Below, one piece after another: positions 24,542 to 34,346 of a stretch of 64,000 bases of DNA; position 1 is the stretch's first letter; each line of letters begins with the position of its first letter. The DNA is from Coffea arabica (taxonomy: Eukaryota; Streptophyta; Magnoliopsida; Gentianales; Rubiaceae), in NCBI RefSeq assembly GCF_036785885.1, contig NC_092323.1, forward strand, positions 6,054,501-6,118,500, written 5' to 3'. A program made the position numbers and the translations under genes. The notes beneath the pieces are model-generated. The model ran no database searches. It was not told the DNA's origin and saw nothing but the letters and a program-made list of their open reading frames with translations.

Positions 24542-24760
24542 TTTGTAGCACCCCCTCAACGGCAATGTCGCAGGCATCTTTGGCGTCACTGCCCAATCCT
24601 TCGCTGGGAAAAGCATACACAAACCTGGGAATAAACTCTCAATTATCTTGTCCCTCATCCTCTTGATATCTTCTTCACTAAAACCCTCCCTCCAGCACTC
24701 TCCTTACTGAAGTCCCATCTCTCACCTCTTTCCGGTCTATGAACACAGAAAAGCTCAGGT
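24542..24760 (-). pseudogene. GT47 (XLT2-like) C-terminal fragment
   Basis: Matches the 3' coding end of GT47-b (37271-37490) almost base for base. Readable pieces are SFSVFIDRKEVRDGTSVRRV, EEDIKRMRDK, PRFVYAFPSEGLGSDAKDA and VEGVLQ. It begins inside the FIDRKEV region, so about three quarters of the gene (anchor, stem and most of the exostosin domain) is missing. Small indels in the CTCCAG and CTCAATTA stretches shift the frame. It sits immediately downstream of a LINE fragment and just before TBL-A, the same GT47-then-TBL order seen elsewhere in the array. Confidence 0.85.
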
Positions 24761-24789
24761 TTTGAACCATCTTTGGAGTTCCACACCAC

Positions 24790-25025
24790 CAGTTCTTGAA
24801 CTGGCATTTAGTAGAAAAAGTAAGGAACCTAATTCAAGGATTCCATAAAATCTAATGTGGTTCATGCCTGTAGAATTGGAAATGTCCCAGCTCATTTGCT
24901 CGCTAAGTTAGTTTTAAATTTCGAGAACAGATTTGTATGTTGGGATAATTTTCCACCCCCATTATAAAAGCTGCTAAAACTGACATGCATTAATGAAAGT
25001 TTTCTTTCCTTAGAAAAAAAAAAAA
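24790..25025 (+). mobile_element. 5'-truncated plant LINE 3' end (RNase H tail)
   Basis: A plus-strand frame reads DSIKSNVVHACRIGNVPAHL, then LAKLVLNFENRFVCWDNFPP, resembling the C-terminal RNase H-like domain of plant L1 LINE polyproteins, in which the R-x-G-N-x-x-A-H-x-L-A-K block is characteristic. One stop codon interrupts the frame after PPPL. The element ends in an A-run at 25013-25025. It abuts the GT47 fragment, so its arrival or a later rearrangement may have removed the 5' part of that gene. Confidence 0.6.
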
Positions 25026-25419
25026 CTGATATGCATTTTTTAACTTTTGAAAACCAAGAGGACTGCCAACATGCGGCGGCATCATACATGCACATACTTC
25101 TACACCCCAGGCCAATACCCTATTCACCGCTCTCTCGTCAACAGAGAGGATACTAACAAAAGTTACCATATGTATTTTGCTAATTTTAGATAAGTAAATA
25201 TACTAAGAAGAAAAAGTTCTAATTACCTGCATATTGTACTTGTGACTCTCATTTATTTCTAATTATTGACGTTTCGTATTTTTACTTTAGAAGTTATTAT
25301 TCTAGTCAAATTTTAGTAGTTTATTTGTTTAAAACATAGAATAATTATTTAATATTTTCTTAATTACTTTTGAATCTTTGTTTTGGAGTGTTTTAGTATT
25401 GTACTACTGGAATCTTTGA

Positions 25420-28400
25420 AGTAATAACGGCGTTATTCAATGTGTATCCACCGGATTGCCAACTTCGGACAAAGAGAAAGGAAAAAGGGAACCACCCACA
25501 GCTTTAAAAAGTAAAGGTAAATGAAAGCATTGATCATAAAATCAAAGGGATCCATATTGGAGTTGTCCAACTTTGAGACCTCAAACTTTAGACATCTTAG
25601 ATTCAAATATCCCTTCTTTTTTTCATTCAGCGACCGACAGAATGCTGCTAATTACGTAACTCCCTCCTTAATAACTCTAACAAAATATCATTCCACGAGT
25701 CGATCGGTCCAGGCAAACACCAATGCACACAATCTCTGGGCAACTCCAACTTCTGACCAGCCAAATGGCCATACACGCTGGGGTGACCATCCGGTCTCAG
25801 CAGCATAGCTTTCGTTGCATCAAATAACCTAAACCTCAATCCTGGTTTCCTTCTTCCTTCTTCCTGCGCAATTCTAAGTTCCTCTAATTGGATCTTGTAC
25901 AACTCTAAATTATATCCCTCTAAGACGGCTTCATTTCTCTTGTAAGGCCTGGTCCTAGGACAGTTTCCACCGCTATCCCAAGTTCCATTTTCAAAGTGTG
26001 AGGGGGCAAATGTCCTCAGAAATATTACACTCTTGAAATTTTGCAGGCTATTAATGGCTCTAAATGCTGTTCTCAAAGCCCTTTGATAGCTAAAGTATGC
26101 TGTCAAGCGAGTGACATTCTCCTGTGGACAATATTGGCAGCCGACCAAATTGCCCTTTTCGTAGAACATGGTTGGACGGAAGAACCAGTGGCCAGCGGAG
26201 ATGATAAAGTAGTCATATTCTTCAATTTTGGTCGTCCAATTTTCATCGAACTCGTCAAGATATAGACTAAAAGAGCGGGTCCTGTCCTTGGGACCAGTTA
26301 CCTCAACTGACCTTACCAAATAAGGAGCCCAAAAGATTGACATTCTAAAATTGTATCCTTGGTACTCCCAGTGCCTGTTCTCATCAGTTGACTTTGAAAT
26401 TTCTCGAGGATAAAGCACCTGGAAATAACGTGAAAAGATTTAATTTCTCCATCTGATCATAGGGAGAGAAGTTTAATTTACACAAAATCAAATGGGACAA
26501 CAATAAGTTTCTCTCCCCACCCCACACACACACACACAACAAAAAAAGGGTTTCCTTTTTGGGGGGTGTCTGTGAAACGCACTACATTTTTTTACTTGTA
26601 GTGAACTATGATAGCAATGATTTCTTTGATGTATGAAATTAGGTAGCACTTTAGCTTCAATGCTAATTAGGATTTCAGTACTAATACGTGTATATTATGC
26701 CAAAGGTGACATTGATGCATTTAATCTCAGTCGTAGAAGAATTCAGGGAAACTAGCAACAACCGATCAAATATTTTGCCTGCTGTCCACCAATCATCGTA
26801 AAGCCTCACAAACTTTTCTTTTAATTATTATTTTTATTTCCAGAGATCCTATCTTCTGATATTGATGAAAACAAGATGTAACAATGAGGTGATACTGGTG
26901 ATCTTGGACAATAAATTAGATCTCGGACAATACGTTGAATTAGCAAATTTTTTTAGAGGTGATAGTTAACTTACACTGGACAAGAGACACATCAATGACT
27001 GCAGGTGATTTCTTGCCACGGAGTCTCCGACAAAGGCAATAGACTTTCCCCTGACGAGTTGCAAGAATTGGCGTGGATCGAATATGGGCAGTTCGCAGCC
27101 GTCTGGTTTCCACCTCCATTTCAAGAACTCTATGTCAGGCCTTCCATATTTCATGCAATTCTGATGTTCTTGAATTCCATAACAAGAGTTGGTATAGTAC
27201 GGTGCCTCAGGGTTCGGAACCCACTCCCCTGAGAATAAGTCACAGTATTCTTCTTCTTGTGATCCCCGTGCTTCTATTTCTGCTGACTTTGTAACCTCAA
27301 CTTCCTCTCCCTTTAGTCTTGGTGGCTCCTCCTCGTCCGCTTTTGTTACTTTTTGGTCCTCTACTTCTGTTTCTCTGTGGTTACAGGGCTCAGAACCATC
27401 ATGCTCATTACGACATGCCTCCAAAAGGGCACCCGAAGGAGCAGTTGGCTTTACTGGTTCCTCCGCAGAATCAAACTCAGAAGGAAGTTTGGATGCTCTC
27501 TTCGTATGGAATTGTGTTGAAGGGGAATAAATGGAGATAACTGATAACAGAATAGTTAGGGCTACAACCGAGGCTATCTTTGGTATTTTTCTTCTAGTTT
27601 GATGTTTCCTTAGTGAATGCTCAATGGCTCGGAACTTCATTTTTAAGGAAAACTAATTAAGCCAGAGAAAGAGAGAATGAGGGAGAAGGAGCCACCAAGG
27701 AATTACACACAGCAGTAGATCAGATTCAGAAAGAACTTGTAGCCAACATTCCACTCGAGTTTTTAATAACGGCACGTATTGGAAGTGCCTCCACAAAACC
27801 AAATACAAATAATAAAACACGTATTAGCATGTGAGAGTTGGAGGTTTTTCTTACGCAGAGCATGTGAGACATAAGGAGCAGAAAACTGCAGAGCAGTGCA
27901 ATTCATAGTTATTTTCTCTGATTACACCCAGAAACAACAGTACAAGAAATAATTTTAGTAATGGAAGTTCTGCATTGACTCTGGCACAGTTGCGTATAGA
28001 TTAATACTGTACTTTAAAGTTGAAACTAGGAAATGATAAAGAATGCCTCGTATGCAGTGAATTCAGATCTGAATAAAAACTGGAAAATTGTGGACTATGG
28101 ACTGTGGAGCCATTATGTTTTCTTGGTATTAACAGTTGATGTTACTGCAACTGAAAGTATCACCAGCTTAACTCAAGCATCAATGTATACAAAGTTAAGA
28201 ACATGATTGCTACAACTTCAACGACTCCTCTTTTTTTCTTAACTTTTTTTTTTTTTAACTAACATATTGTACAACTCGGTAAACAAGCTTGGGCATCTTT
28301 TCAATGCTGAAACATGATAAAAGGGTTAGCTAAATGACCTATTTGTTAGTGGCGAAACATGGAAGAATTTAATGGTTAGATTTGAAAATTCCGAGTATCA

Positions 28401-28570
28401 GTTCCATGGTGAGAATATAACCGTACGAACAAAAAGCCAATTTAATCTGTCAGCAGGTTAGTATAACAGTCTTTAGATGTTACTTAATGGTTAGTAACAA
28501 AGAGTCATGCAAGATGAGCAATGATTAATGGAAGTCTTTAGATGTTTCTTTCAATTATGAACAGAATCGA
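25420..28570. repeat. Segmental duplication, copy 1 (paired with about 49170-52760)
   Basis: From about 25420 to 28570 the sequence aligns by eye, coding and non-coding alike, with 49170-52760 in the same orientation. It covers the 3' flank, both exons and the intron of TBL-A, and nearly 0.9 kb upstream. Differences are scattered substitutions, short indels, about 170 bp of extra 3' flank in copy 2 (about 49388-49550), and one MITE present only in copy 2. Confidence 0.85.
25648..27640 (-). CDS. TBL-A: AXY4-like polysaccharide (xyloglucan) O-acetyltransferase
   Basis: Two exons, 26975-27640 and 25648-26418, joined by a GTAAGT...CAG intron of 556 bp, give 478 residues. Layout: N-terminal anchor at about 22-38, acidic variable stem, then TBL (PMR5N) and DUF231 domains starting [20 protein letters not shown]. 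Catalytic GDS is at 205-207 ([10 protein letters not shown]) and DxxH at 451-454 ([12 protein letters not shown]). [20 protein letters not shown] resembles AXY4/TBL27 and its mannan-acetylating relatives TBL23-26 more than the xylan clade. AXY4 acetylates galactose on xyloglucan in the Golgi. Compared with TBL-C, a 16-bp deletion gives a shorter C-terminus (RRELRN), and the last codon of exon 1 is Ser instead of Arg. Both splice sites are intact. Confidence 0.87.
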
Positions 28571-28942
28571 TGCACATGCACATGCACATGCGCATAGAAA
28601 GTCAAATTTTAGTAGTTTAGTTATTTAAAATATGCAATAATTATTTAGTAGTTTCTTAATTACTAATTAGGCTTTGTTTGGATCTCCTGTTTTTGGAGTG
28701 TTTTTCAAAAACTAGTTTTTCAAATACAATAAAAGTTACAATAAAGTACTCTAAAAGATAATCTAAAAATTAGTTTAAATTTTTTTTAAAATTTTACCAA
28801 ATATCTCATAATAAAGTGCCAATAAAAAATATTTCAAAACATTTTCTAAAAATATTTCAAAATATACTCTAAAAACTCTGCTACAGCAAAGTTTTTCAAA
28901 AACACCCCCAAACAGCTAATCTAAAAACTCTGCTACACCAAA

Positions 28943-29083
28943 GTTATAGGGTATTTTAGTGTTGTATTAATGAGGTGAGAAGAGTGAGACAGAAAAATAT
29001 TTTAGTGTTGTACTCTATAAGTCTTTGTTATAGGGTATTTTAGTGTTGTATTAATGAGGTGAGAAGAGTGAGACAGAAAAAAA
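28943..29083. repeat. Direct repeat, 84-bp period
   Basis: About 56 bp beginning GTTATAGGGTATTTTAGTGT occurs at 28943 and again at 29027, essentially identical. The intervening part of the unit is partly related. The near-identity implies a recent duplication. Confidence 0.85.
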
Positions 29084-29489
29084 TTATTATGAAATGCTAG
29101 TAAGAGTTTCCATTGTTTATAAAGGTAATTTTGCTTTTTATATGTGCCAAATATGCTTTCATTATGTACTTTTTATATGCTAGCAGTATTGTAAAATTAA
29201 ATTTCCGCAAAACTAGGCAGTAAGCACTAATTGTCATCAACTAAAAGACTAGGAGTATTACTAAACGACTTCCAAAATATCACAAAACAATAAATGTCCT
29301 TCAAGTATAACCAGGGTCCATATAAATTACTACATATTTTCTATAGATATTTTTGAAAAATTCTACTGTAACCTTTGGTGCGTTGCAGTTTACTACTAAA
29401 AATGCACTCAAGATCATCATCCAACCCCCACTTTCTTTGTCAACTTTGTGAAATCAGAGTTTTGGTACTTAGTGTACCACTCATATCAA

Positions 29490-30075
29490 CACTAACAACA
29501 AAAACGTTTGACATGAATATTTCTTCCCTCTGTTTTACTGTACTTTTTTCCCCAGCGAGGACCCTGTTAAGCTAGCTTAAGTATCGAATGTATATTCAAC
29601 ACTTCAATCAAGAGGGAATGCTTTGAAAAGATAAGGAAATAAAAAGAAAAAAGAAAATGGCACTTGGGCATTTTAAGTACCTATTTTAATTGGCTAACCA
29701 AGAATTTTAAAAAATAAAAAAATAAAGGCTTTCGTATCCTTGGTCCCTAAAAAGGAAGCTTCAGCCAAATGTACTCAAAACTTTTTCCATTATTCTTGGA
29801 TTTCCTTTTTGAATAAAGGACGTATTGATCACTTAACTGTAGATCATGACCAATGACATCCGCAGTTAACAACATATTGGTTTACTCGACAGATGAGGGG
29901 AAAAAAAAGAAAAGAAAAATGCTCTAGAAAACGTCTAGAGAAAGGGAGGGCGAAGTAAACACACTACTATTAACGACCGCAAAAGTTACATCCATTTGTC
30001 TTAGTGGAATTATCTCTTTGGTACTGCCATGGCTGGCCAAATGTGGCAACTCTTTCTGTAAAATGAATTGCAGAA
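29490..30075. repeat. Relic of a GT47-TBL intergenic spacer
   Basis: About 29495-29580 resembles 42695-42765, just upstream of GT47-c. About 29820-30075 resembles 43965-44315, the 3' flank of TBL-B (shared ACTGTAGATCATGA, ATTATCTCTTTGGTA and TGGCTGGCCAA). The order is the same as in the intact spacer, yet neither a GT47 nor a TBL coding region remains beside it. It probably marks a lost GT47-TBL unit. Confidence 0.55.
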
Positions 30076-30249
30076 GGTATAGGCAAATATAAACTCGTCC
30101 AAAACTTAAGTTGAAGCTAAATTTTGTTAGCTTGAATTTGTAAGGGACGCAAAATTAACATTTTAAAAGTAAATGACTAAAAAATTCGTTTAGCAAAATA
30201 TAAGATACGTTTTTCCCACAAAATAACACAATAGTTTAGCAAGTGTATA

Positions 30250-30690
30250 TGGTTAGTCAACGATTGGGATGGGCCTAATGGTTAGAGGAAGGCTTTAGCA
30301 TTCTCTCTACTGTTAGATTCAGAATTCGAATTATGTATTTGATAGTTGGGCACCCAATAGCAAGAGCAGAGCACTTAGAGTTCATTTCACTGATAGATTC
30401 AGGATTCGAATCATGTACCTGACGTTTAGAGTGGAAAGGATATAAGGAGAGGTGGTAGAACTCAGATGTTAAAATTAAATATACTTTTGAGTGGAAAGTA
30501 TGTGAAGAGAGAGAGAGAGAAGAATTCAGGTATTAAAATATCTATTTAAATCTATCTTTATCGGATTTTTTTTTTAACTTGCAGGCATATGAAGTACTCA
30601 GTTTGGTTGAGTGGTGGATCGATTGTGAAGTCTACATATAAAAAGGAACGAGGTCCTACAATACAGATTTAAAAAAAAAAAAAAAAAGAA
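30250..30690 (+). repeat. tRNA-like SINE remnants (two candidate units)
   Basis: The first stretch (about 30260-30560) has A-box-like GGCCTAATGGTTAGAGG and two B-box-like copies (TTCAGAATTCGAATTATG, TTCAGGATTCGAATCATG) with an internally duplicated body. The second (about 30590-30686) has TTGGTTGAGTGGTGGA and ends in an 18-base A-run. No target duplications were found, so the boundaries are approximate. Confidence 0.4.
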
Positions 30691-30899
30691 GATAGTAAAG
30701 TGGTTTGACTCGATAATATTTGTTGCCAATCTTTACCTTTTTGTTACACTTTTACAGTTTTATTCATTCAATTCAATATGCCATCAAATTTGTCTAGTTC
30801 CTGCCCTCATTTTCTTTTAAAAATTCTGCATGTCCATTTTTCACGATGAATACTTACATGCTTTGAACAAGCTTTAACACGTCGATAATGGCAGTAACA

Positions 30900-33084
30900 T
30901 TCCAATACTTCAAAACACCCATTATTTCTAAGGAATGTGAACAAGCCTAACAAATGAAACTGGAGGCCAATTCCTTTAAACTGGAGGACAAAACCCAGCA
31001 CTATGGCCACTGGAATGATATACCCCAACGTTGACATTTGCCCCTAAATGCTGCCACCCACTTCCTTCCTCTTGCAATTCCTGAATCGACAGAGAAACTA
31101 TCAGGTTGTGTGCTTGATTATTGATCAAACCTTAACATAAAAGAAACAAGACAAGGCAAACCAGAAAGTGCTCCTTGAACGCCATCTATGACAACCAAAA
31201 GACACACCAGCGGAGTGAGCTCCTTGACTACTTCCTTCGCATCGCTTAATGCATATCCCAGAAAATGACGGCGGCAGAGGAGACTTGTTGCTGCAATGCT
31301 CACTTCTGCAATCGAAAATGCAATCGCTACCCAGACAGCAACTCGAGCTGCCTCTGGATTCTTAGCTCCCAGTTCATTTGAAACTCGAGTGCTACGAAAA
31401 CAAAAGAGTTGGGTCGATGTATTCTTTTTCTGAGGGCAATAACTCTGTATACAGAACTAAAATTAGAGCTGGAGGGAATCAAGGCAAACCTTGCAGCAGC
31501 ACAACAAAGAGAGTACGCTACATAGTAATGCAACGAAGTAATCGAGTGGCTGTTGGATCATTGGAAGGAGAACTAAGCATTAGTATCGAAAAAACTGGAG
31601 CTTCAATACTAACTAAATATAGGATAAATGTACTTCTAAAATGCGGAAAAATACCATATCGAAATCACTGTAGCTTCAAATGGGACATTTGACAGAAGTC
31701 CAGAAGGTAAAGCCAGTACTTCAAACTTCCACCATTCAAGACTGTAATCATCATGATAGTATTATAATCCATAAAAGATGATCAGGAACAATTTCTGCTC
31801 CTGGGAAGAAGGATCCAGAGAGTTACCATACCGTGACCGCTGAAGGGATAGCAACTTTGATGAACTCTCCCATGCTTAAGAAAGCATCTGTTGAGAAAGA
31901 AATACGGGTCTTTTCACATATAAAACAAGCAATATGACATTAAACCAATAGGATAACCCAAGTGCCAAGGCAGCTCCAGTATTCCCCAGTTTCAAGTAGA
32001 ACACGAAAGCCCAACAAACAGGCAAATGGAAACATAGTGCTGCAACTGAACTTAAGACCAGTGGGAGGATCAAATTCTGAGTCTGCAAGTAGCGAATCAG
32101 CGCTTGGAGAACAGCATAAGGAAATAATGCAGGAATGAGCCAAAATGCATATCCGCTAGCTTCGGCTGAAATCAAATGGTTTTGACCAGTGAAGATCAGT
32201 AGTTTGTCCAATAAGAGCCACAGTAGTGATATTGGTATGCAGACCATGATTAGAGATATGATGGCACCATAAGTATTCATCCCTAGCTTGTGGTAAAGCC
32301 CTGCTCCACCAGCTTGGCCACAGAGAGATTCCAATGCACTAGCCATTCCAAACTGCGTGGAAATCAATCGACTGTTGGATTAGCTCTGATACGATTTGCG
32401 CAAAAATCACAATTTCATAATGTAGAGTTGTGCAATAATTTAATTGTGACAATTGCATGGTTGCTTCTAATCTCATGTGAAAGATTGCGAGTTATAAGGA
32501 AATCATAGACAAGGGAACCACAATTTAGCTACATCAATGGTGGGATCCAGGTGCAAAGGGTACCTGCTTAAAATCATTTTACCAAAAGCTGTTAATAATC
32601 TCATCAGATTTAGCATTACAACAGAACCACTAAATTAAGCTTATAATCTACTAGCCTCCTGGACAAATGCCTACGCATTCTAATTCAAATTCAAAACAAG
32701 CCTTTACGAGTAATATCTTTATGAAAAACATCAGAAAAAACTAACAAACGACGCTGCATTAATACAGGATTACTTTAAAAGATTACTAATATTGCTACAG
32801 AAACCGATAGCTCTGGAAGATATCATAAGGAAAGAAGATATTACAAGGAGAGTGAAGCCGGTGACATCGGTAAGGTAAGTAGCAATTGATGTGCCAGAGA
32901 AGGAGTCTTCACCAAAATGTCCAACCATGATCATCGATGCAATCCGGGAGAAGTGCTGTGAAGCTGTCACCACCACCAAGGGCTATGCTATGCTGCCAAA
33001 CATCTTCAATTCTTGGAGAAATAAATCCCATCTTGGAACCACCCTTTTCCTCTGTGCCATATCTCCAAGCAGCGGTTCTTCCAT
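30900..33084 (-). pseudogene. DETOXIFICATION/MATE efflux transporter pseudogene
   Basis: Exons of a DTX-type MATE transporter are recognisable in order. Exon 1 is 32845-33084 (MEEPLLGD..., SRIASMIMVGHFGEDSFSGT, TGFTLL). Exon 2 runs from 32352 to about 31838 (FGMASALESLCGQAGGAG, PALFPYAVLQALIRYLQTQN, SMGEFIKVAIPSAVTV). A degenerate exon 3 ends at 31490. Exon 4 is 31162-31391 (STRVSNELGAKNPEAARVAV ... GVQGALSG), and the last exon lies at about 30900-31075 (SGWQHLGANVNVG, PVAIVLGFVLQFKG). Splice sites persist. There is an in-frame TAG at codon 34 of exon 1 (32983-32985), a short frame-shifting deletion after LLVLYVK in exon 2, loss of most of exon 3, and at least two shifts in the last exon. MATE proteins are vacuolar or plasma-membrane organic-cation/proton antiporters; this copy cannot work. 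Confidence 0.85.
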
Positions 33085-34178
33085 TCTCCAATGTATTCTT
33101 GCACTTGCAGTGACTTTTTTCAATCTGGTCTGTCAAAGAGACAGAGTGTGGCTTTCACTTGTACATTTACTTATACGTTGAACTAACACAGTGGATTCCG
33201 AAGAAGTTTATGAGTTATGATAGGTTGATGGGGTATTGAACTTGAACCACACTCTGTTGTCAGAGCAGGGGGAAGCAACAAAAGAAATTGTACAACTAGT
33301 TAGCTACTTAGCTCCCCATCGCTGGTTAGCTAACGTGCATGTGCCGGACTTGGAGCCAACCCTCGCAGTTGACTTTGAATAGCGTAGACAATTAATGTTG
33401 TGAGATTAAGAAAAAAACAAAGGTAAATAAAATACTAGGATAATTTAAGAAACCTCCCTTGGAAGTCGTTTTGACAAATTCAAGGAGCTCCTTTGAGGTT
33501 TTTATAATTACAGTTAACTCTCTTCATTAAATAAAATGACTAAAGCAACAATTATATACATCACTGGAAAGTAAAACAAAGGCTAAAGCCAACGGAACAA
33601 TTTAAAGCAACTCCCTCTCCTTTCTTTTGGTTCGTTGCCTCCAATTTTTCCCCACCAAAGTTCACCCCCTAACTTTCCTCTTCCTTTCTATCCCTTTATT
33701 TCTTATTCATTAAGCACCTATACCTTATTTTTTGCCAAGCACCTAACCCTAGAATATACTAAAATTTGTGATTTATTTCTATACACACCCAATTTCATAT
33801 GTAGTGCCATTGATTTATGGTTTATAGTATTTTATTGACAGAATCTTTAATTGGTGAGGCATAGATAATAAGCAAAAAGAAAAGAAAACTAGAATGGAAA
33901 TCCAGGCAGGAAAAGAGGGCTAGGGTGAAGAAAGGGCAAGAGGTTAGGCATGAATTCATGAAGATTTTTGTTGCATGAGATGAGAAGTAAGAGGATTATC
34001 AATCAATCCTTGCAGCTTGGATAGTTATAGGAAGCAACAAGTATTATTATTAGGGAGAAGTGGACCAGGGAGAAAAGCAGTGGCTTTTTCCAAGTTTCCG
34101 TGTTCAAGAAAGGAGTCCTTTGAGTTTTCCAAGGAAGGAAAACTTGGAAAGAGGCCAATTTGATGGTTGTGGAGCCAG
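33085..34178. other. Intergenic spacer
   Basis: Upstream of the MATE relic; AT-rich, no supported gene. Confidence 0.4.
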
Positions 34179-34346
34179 AGTTTGTTTGGATAAGAATTTA
34201 TTTGGATGATTTATTTGATCCAGTTACTGTAGCACTTTTTATGATGTGATGTATGTGAGATAAAAAGGTGATTGGGAAGATAAAAAGGTAATTGGGATTT
34301 GTGAGAATAAATTTTGCAAACCAAATACTCTCTATCCAAACAAACT
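34179..34346. mobile_element. MITE, copy 3 (inverted relative to copy 2)
   Basis: Terminal inverted repeats GAGTTTGTTTGGATA and TATCCAAACAAACTC (15 bp). The interior carries ACTGTAGCACTTTTTATGAT then GTGATGTATGTGAGATAAAA, the reverse complement of the interior at 23048-23220. A partial internal duplication (AGATAAAAAGGTRATTGGGA twice) is present. Confidence 0.78.

Larger units (their letters stand above)
28571..30090. other. Spacer with a MITE-like element, a tandem repeat and relic GT47-TBL spacer
   Basis: No gene is supported. A MITE-like AT-rich segment spans about 28672-28915 (CTTTGTTTGGAT to CCCCAAACAGC). Details of the tandem repeat and the spacer relic are given as separate entries. 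Confidence 0.45.

Noticed and set aside
28560-28592. Short (CACATG)n-like run, considered as a CRISPR-like or regulatory array
   Set aside because: Only three or four hexamer repeats without spacers; a minor microsatellite in a plant genome.
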